Source: JACPLA01 sp035291905 (GTDB taxonomy: Bacteria > Bacteroidota > Ignavibacteria > UBA10030). Taken from it: 5,096 nucleotides of DNA. Shown one piece after another: positions 1 through 5,096 of the stretch. The notes below the pieces were generated by a model. It was not told the DNA's origin. It saw only the letters and a list, made by a program, of their open reading frames with translations, and did no database searches. The stretch's first letter is position 1, and the number at the start of each line of letters is the position of its first letter. The position numbers and the translations under genes are program-made. The DNA lies in the NCBI GenBank assembly GCA_035291905.1, contig DATDRF010000058.1, forward strand, positions 1 to 5,096, written 5' to 3'.

Positions 1-3000
1 GGAGGGTACGCTCCTGACTTCACCATCAAATGGGGATGGTTGCCCAAAGCCGGTTATTCAGCGCCCGGCCAGTCGGATATTGCTGCCTGGAGCCATAGGT
101 CCGACGTCCAGGGTGATTTGACGCGGAAGCCCCACAGTTGGCCTGAATCATGGTACAATCCCGTGCTCGGGAGGTACGTCTGGCCGGCATTTCTCGGAAA
201 TGACGCCACGACACCCGATGAAGAGGTCTATTTTGTAGTTGACGACTACACGAACGCGAAATACCCGTACTATCCGTTCGCTCCCGCCGACACTACCAAA
301 AGAGGATTGGGTCTTGACATGGAGGTCCGGTTCTTCCAGTTCAACAATCCTCTTGCCGAGGACATCATCTTCCTCGTGTATCGGATTACGAACAAGTCCC
401 CAAGAACGATCGACAGCGTGTGGTTTGGGATGTACGGTGACCCTCACATCGGGGGGCCGGCTGATTATGCTGACGACCGCGCGTTCTTTGTCGATGCTTT
501 TGACACATCCGTGGTGCAGAAAGCCCGAAATATGGTCTATGCATGGGACGAAAACAGCAGAGGCGATGGCGGGCTGATCCCCGGGTATTTTGGATTCAAA
601 TTTCTTGAAAGTCCCTCGAATTCGACGGACTTGATTGACAACGACGACGACGGTATCATTGACGAAAGTCCTTTTAACGGTGCGGGGACGTACATCGACG
701 GGACGAGTGTTCCTCTTACCACGGGAATTCAGGATACGGCAAAATATATTGCCGTCTTTGGCCCCCTGAAACCGAGGTGGTCGGGAGACGAAGACGGAGA
801 TTGGGATGCTGCAAAAGACGATGTGGGCATCGACGGATTGGCGGGAACCGGTGATCTGGGCGAAGGGAACGGTCAACCGGACGTCGGCAACGATGCAAGC
901 GGGAATTTCTCCTCTGAACCGAATTTCGGAATTCGTGACGTCCATGAATCCGACCAGATCGGACTAACAAGTTTCAATGCGCTTCCCTACACCAATTCCA
1001 CTCCGAATGTTCCCAAGAACGACACGTATTTTTTCCAGCTGCTTTCCACGGACTCCATCGCGCACGATCAGACTCTCTTTGACACTCCCGGTGACAACGT
1101 TTTCGTGTATGGATCAGGGCCATTCAGGCTCGCCCCCGGGGAGACTCAGCGATTCTCCATTGCTCTTCTGATGGGGCAGGACCTTCCGGACCTTATCCTG
1201 AATGCTGAAACGGCCCAACGCGTTCTTGAGGCTAACTACAGATTTGCGCAGCCGCCCCCGAAACCGAATGTTACGGTTGTTCCCGGGGAAGACCGGGTGA
1301 CCCTCTATTGGGACAATGCCTCCGAAAATTCCATCGATCCGCTGACCGGTTTCAACGATTTTGAAGGATACAAGATCTACCGGAGTGAAGATCCCGCGTT
1401 CAGCGATATTTACACCATTTCTGACGCCAACGGAACGCCGTTCCTCGGAAAACCGCTGCTCCAGAACGGAATTCCCGCCCAATTCGATATCAAGAACAGC
1501 TGGTCGGGGTTGCACCCGGTCGAATACCTGGGACGAGGGGTGAAATACAACTTGGGATCCAACACCGGTTTGGTGCATGAGTATGTCGATTCAAGCGTGG
1601 TTCCCGGAAAGACGTATTACTATGCCGTTGCTTCGTACGACCGGGGATTCGACTCGCTGACGATTCAGCTTCCCCCGACTGAATCCCAGATTTCGATCAT
1701 CAAGGACCCGATAACAGGCCTGTTGCAGTTCGATTCCAACACGGGAATGGCAGTCCCCGGAGGCCTTGCAGCCGGGACCATTGCGGCATCAGTCGACAAC
1801 GGAATTGCAACACGTACCGCGGGGCAGTCAACCGGCGATGTGCGCGTGAAGATTTTCAACGATCTGGCTGTGCCCGACAATCTTTCATATCAGGTTGCAT
1901 TCGACTCTGTTCTCTCAAAACTCGTCTACAACGTCCGGCCTCTCACAACATACAAAGAGAATTTCGTCTCACTCGATACGGTCTATGCTCCGCTGGGACG
2001 CAAGAACCTCATTGCTGACAGCTCCGTTGTTCGTACACTCTCGGGGACGGTTGTCAATTCTTCGAACTATGAGATTGATGAGGAGAAGGGAAGGATTAGA
2101 TCCATTGTCCCCGGAGGACTTCAGTACGGAACTACCTACGAGATCGAATATCAGTACTACCCCGTCAAGGAAAGTGAGAATATGAAGGGGGAGGATGTGA
2201 ATCCCGTCTTCGATGGCATGAGAGTCTATGTGAAGAATGAACCCCTCGGAATCGATTCCGCCCGAAGCGGATGGGTGATGAAGAACAATACAAACCTGGT
2301 CGCAAAGACCCATCCGGTCTTGAGCTTTTCTCTTCAGAAAGTCCTTGCTCCGATCAACGTTCAGATCGTGTGGAATGCCACCGATCGGGATGCTAACGGC
2401 AAATGGCTCTTTCCCGGAGACACACTCTTGAATAACTCCGGCCAGAAAGTCGTGAAAACGCCGTTCCGGCTCATCAACGCCTCAACCGGAGCCTCCATTC
2501 AGGCCGCGGTCAATGGCGCTCTTTCCGACAGCTTGTGGAAGCCGGGAAGGGAAATAGCTTTTGTGACCCCGGCGCCGTATGCGACCCCCGTGCCACCTAA
2601 ACTGATGTATTCCGTGACGATGTCAGCCCCCACGAACGGCGATTCGGTCATCTATCCCGCTCAGGGCAACATCTACGAGGCAAAAACAACAAAGCCGTTT
2701 GTTAGCGGCGATCGATACGAGTTCACCACGCAGGCAGCTGCGTTTGACGCGGCTGTGGCGAAATCCGAGCTCGATAACATCTATGTTGTGCCGAACCCCT
2801 ATGTCGTCTATTCAAATCTGGAGTCGCCGGGCTCCTCGGCAATTCGACGCGGAGATCTGCGCCTGCAGTTCAGAAACCTTCCTCCTCGATGCACTATTCG
2901 TATCTACACACTCGTGGGTGAGTTGGTCGATACGATTGAAAAGGATAACACGAACAGCATTGTAGACTGGGATCTGCTCTCGTACGAGGGCCAGCGCCTG

Positions 3001-3078
3001 GCCTATGGCGTGTATCTCTACCATGTGGATGTACCCGGTGTAGGCGAGAAAATCGGGCGATTTGCACTGATCAAGTAA
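1..3078 (+). CDS. Large secreted protein with fibronectin III-like domain and T9SS-like C-terminal sorting domain (5' partial)
   Basis: The frame is open from base 1 to the TAA at 3076-3078, giving 1025 codons; the true start and any signal peptide lie upstream. Fragment numbering is used here. Residues 1-320 resemble the large extracellular proteins common in Ignavibacteria and Calditrichota, with aromatic-rich stretches (YFVVDDYTNAKYPYYPF), acidic calcium-loop-like motifs (DNDDDGIIDES at 213-223, DEDGDWD at 263-269) and an ESDQIGLTSF motif near 316. Residues about 422-550 look like a fibronectin type III domain, from PNVTVVPGEDRVTLYWDN to GKTYYYAVASYDRG. Residues about 640-735 form another beta-rich segment of unknown type. 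Residues about 924-1025 match a Por-type sorting domain: NIYVVPNPY, then IRIYTLVGELV, then YGVYLYHV and a final basic KIGRFALIK. The likely role is an exported cell-surface or secreted protein; its substrate or partner is not visible. No frameshift is seen. Confidence is high for the gene and the sorting domain, low for function. Confidence 0.88.
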   Translation, partial: GGYAPDFTIKWGWLPKAGYSAPGQSDIAAWSHRSDVQGDLTRKPHSWPESWYNPVLGRYVWPAFLGNDATTPDEEVYFVVDDYTNAKYPYYPFAPADTTKRGLGLDMEVRFFQFNNPLAEDIIFLVYRITNKSPRTIDSVWFGMYGDPHIGGPADYADDRAFFVDAFDTSVVQKARNMVYAWDENSRGDGGLIPGYFGFKFLESPSNSTDLIDNDDDGIIDESPFNGAGTYIDGTSVPLTTGIQDTAKYIAVFGPLKPRWSGDEDGDWDAAKDDVGIDGLAGTGDLGEGNGQPDVGNDASGNFSSEPNFGIRDVHESDQIGLTSFNALPYTNSTPNVPKNDTYFFQLLSTDSIAHDQTLFDTPGDNVFVYGSGPFRLAPGETQRFSIALLMGQDLPDLILNAETAQRVLEANYRFAQPPPKPNVTVVPGEDRVTLYWDNASENSIDPLTGFNDFEGYKIYRSEDPAFSDIYTISDANGTPFLGKPLLQNGIPAQFDIKNSWSGLHPVEYLGRGVKYNLGSNTGLVHEYVDSSVVPGKTYYYAVASYDRGFDSLTIQLPPTESQISIIKDPITGLLQFDSNTGMAVPGGLAAGTIAASVDNGIATRTAGQSTGDVRVKIFNDLAVPDNLSYQVAFDSVLSKLVYNVRPLTTYKENFVSLDTVYAPLGRKNLIADSSVVRTLSGTVVNSSNYEIDEEKGRIRSIVPGGLQYGTTYEIEYQYYPVKESENMKGEDVNPVFDGMRVYVKNEPLGIDSARSGWVMKNNTNLVAKTHPVLSFSLQKVLAPINVQIVWNATDRDANGKWLFPGDTLLNNSGQKVVKTPFRLINASTGASIQAAVNGALSDSLWKPGREIAFVTPAPYATPVPPKLMYSVTMSAPTNGDSVIYPAQGNIYEAKTTKPFVSGDRYEFTTQAAAFDAAVAKSELDNIYVVPNPYVVYSNLESPGSSAIRRGDLRLQFRNLPPRCTIRIYTLVGELVDTIEKDNTNSIVDWDLLSYEGQRLAYGVYLYHVDVPGVGEKIGRFALIK

Positions 3079-3101
3079 ACGCAGATGTTTCCAAGACTGT
3101 T

Positions 3102-3106
3102 GGAGA
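3102..3106 (+). promoter_or_regulatory. Ribosome binding site of the PorV/PorQ-like gene
   Basis: GGAGA lies four bases before the ATG at 3111, a well-placed Shine-Dalgarno sequence that supports this start. The gap from the upstream stop codon is only 32 bases and shows no hairpin with a T-run, so co-transcription with the preceding gene is likely. Confidence 0.7.
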
Positions 3107-3110
3107 AACC

Positions 3111-4163
3111 ATGAACATTTATCGTCACATCGTTCACAGAAAAGTCGCTCTCTTCGTGATGGCCGCGGTCGTCGGGGTTTCCTTCGGTCAAGCCCAGTTG
3201 CTGCGGAGCACGGCAAAGGTCGGGACAACCGCCGGCCAGTTCCTGAAGATCGGCGTCGGTGCCCGTGCTCTTGGTATGGGCGGCGCACAGGTCGCTGAAG
3301 TGGGCGATATATCGGCCCTGTACTGGAACCCCGCCGGACTGTCGCGGCTTGAAGTGAACAGCGAGCTTATGTTCAACCATGCCGACTGGCTTGCCGATAT
3401 CAACTACGATGTCCTCGGAGGCGTGCTCGGGATGGGGGAATGGGGAACATTCGGGATCTCGATCGTTTCACTCCGCGTTCCGGAAGAGCTCGTTAGGACC
3501 GTCGAATTCCCCGAAGGAGACGGCCGGAGATGGGACGCTTCGTCTCTTGCAATGGGTGTCAGCTACGGACGCAACCTGACCGACAGATTCTCGATCGGGG
3601 TCACGGTCAAATACGTCCGCGAGTCGATCTGGAGCGAGGCGGCCAACGGTGTGGCGCTTGATGTGGGGACGCTGTACCTGTCAGAAATCCCGGGCCTTAC
3701 GCTCGGCGCTTCAATATCGAATTTTGGCTCCAAGATGCGCCTCGATGGCCGCGACCTTTATTTCAACAACTACCCCGAAAACACCATCAGCAGCGGGCCG
3801 ACGAATATCCCCTCGGCGTATCGTGCGCTTGAGTACGACCTTCCGCTGACATTCAGGATCGGAGTCTCCTACAGAACTCAGCTGATCCAAGACGTGAGCC
3901 TTTCGACAGCGCTTGACGCGACCCACCCGAATGACAATACAGAATACCTCAATACGGGGGCCGAATTGGGATGGAGAAACATAGTGTTTGGACGCGTGGG
4001 TTACAAGTCGCTGTTTCTTCGCGATTCGGAGCAGGGACTCACATGGGGTCTCGGATTTCAGTACGGGATCGTGGGGGTTGCGACGATCAAGGTCGACTAC
4101 GGATTTGCGGATTACGGAAGGTTGAAGAACATCCAATACCTCTCGTTCGGCATCCGGTTATAG
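3111..4163 (+). CDS. PorV/PorQ family outer-membrane beta-barrel protein
   Basis: This complete 350-residue protein starts at ATG 3111 behind a GGAGA site and ends at TAG 4161-4163. Residues 1-28 form a signal peptide: basic start (MNIYRHIVHRK), hydrophobic core (VALFVMAAVVGVSFG), and likely cleavage after GQA at 26-28. The mature N-terminus carries the family signature: GQFLKIGVGARALGMGGA at about 42-59, then DISALYWNPAGL at about 66-78. The rest is alternating beta strands of a FadL-like barrel, ending in the strand YLSFGIRL. In T9SS bacteria, PorV binds the C-terminal sorting domain of exported cargo at the outer membrane and shuttles it to the PorU attachment complex; PorQ is a related component. 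The gene directly upstream encodes a protein with such a domain, so a cargo/shuttle pairing is a reasonable inference. Many genomes encode several paralogues, so calling this one PorV itself is not justified. The stop is only 6 bases from the first palindrome of the downstream repeat array. Confidence 0.88.
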   Translation: MNIYRHIVHRKVALFVMAAVVGVSFGQAQLLRSTAKVGTTAGQFLKIGVGARALGMGGAQVAEVGDISALYWNPAGLSRLEVNSELMFNHADWLADINYDVLGGVLGMGEWGTFGISIVSLRVPEELVRTVEFPEGDGRRWDASSLAMGVSYGRNLTDRFSIGVTVKYVRESIWSEAANGVALDVGTLYLSEIPGLTLGASISNFGSKMRLDGRDLYFNNYPENTISSGPTNIPSAYRALEYDLPLTFRIGVSYRTQLIQDVSLSTALDATHPNDNTEYLNTGAELGWRNIVFGRVGYKSLFLRDSEQGLTWGLGFQYGIVGVATIKVDYGFADYGRLKNIQYLSFGIRL

Positions 4164-4169
4164 CTTCGA

Positions 4170-4192
4170 GCCGGAATACCATTCCGGCCAAC
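4170..4192 (-). repeat. Half BIME: lone inverted REP (B1) next to the barrel gene stop
   Basis: This is a perfect 8-bp-arm palindrome with ACC loop (4170-4188), followed by CAAC. No A-type palindrome precedes it, because the barrel coding sequence ends 6 bases upstream. In the barrel transcript it would form a stable 3' stem-loop without a T-run, so it could protect the mRNA end rather than act as a standard intrinsic terminator. Confidence 0.8.
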
Positions 4193-4213
4193 AGCCCACA
4201 TTCTGCGGGCATT

Positions 4214-4275
4214 GTAGGTCGGAACGATGTTCCGACTGGGAGAGGACCTCAAGCCGGAATAACATCCTGGCCAAC
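4214..4275 (+). repeat. BIME unit 1 (REP A1 plus inverted REP B2)
   Basis: GTAG, perfect palindrome A1 (4218-4236), spacer TGGGAGAGGACCTCAA, then B2 (4253-4271) and CAAC. B2 has loop AAC and right arm ATCCTGGC, so its stem is imperfect (one A-C mismatch and one G-T wobble). Confidence 0.85.
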
Positions 4276-4296
4276 AACCTCTCAACTGCGCGTTTT

Positions 4297-4358
4297 GTAG
4301 GTCGGAACGATGTTCCGACTGGGAGAGGGCCTCAAGCCGGAATACCATTCCGGCCAAC
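4297..4358 (+). repeat. BIME unit 2 (A2 plus B3)
   Basis: GTAG, perfect A2 (4301-4319), a spacer with GGGCCTC in place of GGACCTC, perfect B3 (4336-4354) with ACC loop, then CAAC. Confidence 0.85.
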
Positions 4359-4380
4359 AGCTCCACATTCTGCGGGCATT

Positions 4381-4442
4381 GTAGGTCGGAACGGTGTTCC
4401 GACTGGGAGAGGACCTCAAGCCGGAATACCATTCCGGCCAAC
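4381..4442 (+). repeat. BIME unit 3 (A3 plus B4)
   Basis: GTAG, A3 (4385-4403) with loop GGT rather than GAT and intact stems, the common 16-base spacer, perfect B4 (4420-4438), then CAAC. Confidence 0.85.
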
Positions 4443-4463
4443 AACCTCTCAACTGCGCGTTTT

Positions 4464-4525
4464 GTAGGTCGGAACGATGTTCCGACTGGGAGAGGACCTC
4501 AAGCCGGAATAACATCCCGGCCAAC
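4464..4525 (+). repeat. BIME unit 4 (A4 plus B5)
   Basis: GTAG, perfect A4 (4468-4486), the common spacer, then B5 (4503-4521) with AAC loop and right arm ATCCCGGC, which leaves one A-C mismatch in the stem, then CAAC. Confidence 0.85.
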
Positions 4526-4547
4526 AGCTCCACATTCTGCGGGCTTT

Positions 4548-4609
4548 GTAGGTCGGAACGATGTTCCGACTGGGAGAGGACCTCAAGCTGGAATAACATC
4601 CTGGCCAAC
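4548..4609 (+). repeat. BIME unit 5 (A5 plus B6), nearest the transposase
   Basis: GTAG, perfect A5 (4552-4570), the common spacer, then B6 (4587-4605) and CAAC. B6 is the most decayed copy, with left arm GCTGGAAT and right arm ATCCTGGC. It ends 37 bases before the transposase start codon. Confidence 0.85.
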
Positions 4610-4635
4610 AACCACGGTTTCCACTTCTTACCATT

Positions 4636-4642
4636 GGGGGGA
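4636..4642 (+). promoter_or_regulatory. Possible ribosome binding site of the RAYT gene
   Basis: A GGGGGGA run lies four bases before ATG 4647. It is purine-rich but not a close match to AGGAGG, so translation may be weak. It favours this ATG over the in-frame ATG at 4686. Confidence 0.45.
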
Positions 4643-4646
4643 TCCA

Positions 4647-5096
4647 ATGTTTGACGATTTTGACGGCGCTTTCTATGAGCGCCACATGCCGCATTATCAA
4701 CCGGCGGAAGCGGAATTTCACGTCATGTTCAGGCTTTACGGATCGCTGCCGATCGAAGCGATTGAGCAAATGCGAGCTGAGCGTACGAAGCTAGAAAAAG
4801 AATTTATCGAGGCGAAGAGAGGAGGTCGGAAGCTCGATGGACGAGATTCTCACGCCGCTTATTTTGCCAAGTTCGACAAGCTCCTCAGCGGCGCAACAAC
4901 GGGGCCGACTTGGCTGGGCGTTGACAAGGTTGCAGAGATTGTCAGAGAAGCGATCCATTTTCGGGATGGAAAAGAATATGACCTCTTTGCATACACAATC
5001 ATGCCCAATCATGTGCACATGATCATGCAACTCTTGGGCGGGAACGAAACAAAGAAGGATCCGAAACCGTTGTTTCGAATTCTGCAGTCACTTAAG
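4647..5096 (+). CDS. REP-associated tyrosine transposase (RAYT, Y1/HUH family), 3' partial
   Basis: The frame is open from ATG 4647 to the last base of the window, 150 codons without a stop; RAYTs are usually somewhat longer than this. The N-terminus RHMPHYQPAEAEFHVMFRLYGSLP (residues 12-35) is the typical opening of this family. GPTWLGVDKVAEIVREAI at about 86-103 and YDLFAYTIMPNHVHMI at 111-126 are also typical. H122-V123-H124 is the HUH metal-binding motif of single-strand DNA transposases related to IS200/IS605 TnpA. The last residues, LFRILQSLK, are the start of the helix that carries the catalytic tyrosine; in relatives this Tyr lies a few residues further on, so it is just outside the window. 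RAYTs are normally single-copy domesticated enzymes that bind and cleave REP hairpins, recognising a GTAG-type tetranucleotide. The array immediately upstream contains such hairpins, which supports the assignment. Intactness of the gene cannot be judged here. Confidence 0.85.
   Translation, partial: MFDDFDGAFYERHMPHYQPAEAEFHVMFRLYGSLPIEAIEQMRAERTKLEKEFIEAKRGGRKLDGRDSHAAYFAKFDKLLSGATTGPTWLGVDKVAEIVREAIHFRDGKEYDLFAYTIMPNHVHMIMQLLGGNETKKDPKPLFRILQSLK

Larger units (their letters stand above)
4170..4609. repeat. Tandem BIME-like array of paired REP palindromes
   Basis: This array explains nearly all of the 483-base gap between the barrel gene and the transposase gene. It contains five forward hairpins (type A, GTCGGAACGATGTTCCGAC, 8-bp perfect arms) at 4218, 4301, 4385, 4468 and 4552. 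It also contains six hairpins in the other orientation (type B, GCCGGAATACCATTCCGGC or variants) at 4170, 4253, 4336, 4420, 4503 and 4587. Every A is preceded directly by GTAG and every B is followed directly by CAAC, which reads GTTG on the minus strand. A and B are always separated by 16 bases. The repeat period is 83, 84, 83 and 84 bases. Linkers between units alternate between two sequences: one beginning AGC(T)CCACATTCTGCGGGC (4193-4213, 4359-4380, 4526-4547), the other AACCTCTCAACTGCGCG (4276-4296 and 4443-4463, identical). GTAG before a short palindrome is the hallmark of REP elements mobilised by RAYT transposases, and such a gene follows. From 4610 to 4646 I see only the transposase leader. 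Confidence 0.9.

Noticed and set aside
40..42. TTG at 40 as start codon of the large protein
   Set aside because: The same frame is open back to base 1 with matching composition (GGYAPDFTIKWGW) and no ribosome binding site before the TTG. The gene is cut by the window edge.
148..945. 265-codon open frame on the minus strand
   Set aside because: It is antisense to the large secreted protein, whose frame shows clear domain matches. Its peptide has no recognisable family or plausible start site.
4170..4192. Rho-independent terminator after the barrel gene
   Set aside because: The hairpin is strong but is followed by CAACAGCCC rather than a T-run. It is better explained as a REP half unit.
4170..4609. 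CRISPR array
   Set aside because: The period of 83-84 bp is too long. The sequences between the palindromes are themselves repeated, in two alternating linkers plus a fixed 16-base spacer, so there are no unique spacers, and no cas gene is present.
4610..4646. Terminal inverted repeat or IS end before the transposase
   Set aside because: I could find only 3-base complementary matches in this stretch, too weak to support an element end. RAYTs also lack classic insertion-sequence ends.
4112..4769. Open frames on both strands through the repeat array, with peptides such as SPSRNIVPTY
   Set aside because: They are translations of the repeats. The 83/84-base period makes them jump frame from unit to unit, they lack ribosome binding sites, and they overlap the barrel or RAYT genes.

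Overview
The window looks like part of a chromosome from the Bacteroidota / Chlorobi / Ignavibacteria branch (FCB group). This rests on family recognition, not a database search. The evidence is a very large exported protein with a type IX secretion (T9SS)-like C-terminal sorting domain, followed directly by a PorV/PorQ-family outer-membrane barrel. Neither end of the window is a gene boundary: the first gene is cut at its 5' end and the last at its 3' end.

Layout, all genes on the + strand. Bases 1-3078 hold the 3' part (1025 codons) of a secreted multidomain protein with acidic DxDxDG loops, a fibronectin type III-like domain and a C-terminal sorting domain. After a 32-base gap with a good ribosome binding site, 3111-4163 encodes a complete 350-residue PorV/PorQ-like protein with a signal peptide. 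The two genes are probably one operon: an exported cargo and a barrel of the family that handles such cargo.

Bases 4164-4646 are non-coding and almost wholly filled by an ordered array of small palindromes (4170-4609). Five full 62-bp units and one half unit repeat every 83-84 bp. Each full unit has GTAG, a perfect 19-nt hairpin sequence, a 16-nt spacer, a second 19-nt hairpin sequence in opposite orientation, and CAAC (GTTG on the other strand). This is the architecture of REP sequences paired into BIMEs.

The gene after the array (4647 to the window end) encodes a Y1/HUH transposase of the REP-associated tyrosine transposase (RAYT) type, with the motif MPNHVHMI. Array plus RAYT form a REPtron-like locus, the most interesting content here. 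The two hairpin types are homologous but diverged at paired positions with compensatory changes, and the array has a 167-bp higher-order period with mosaic variants.
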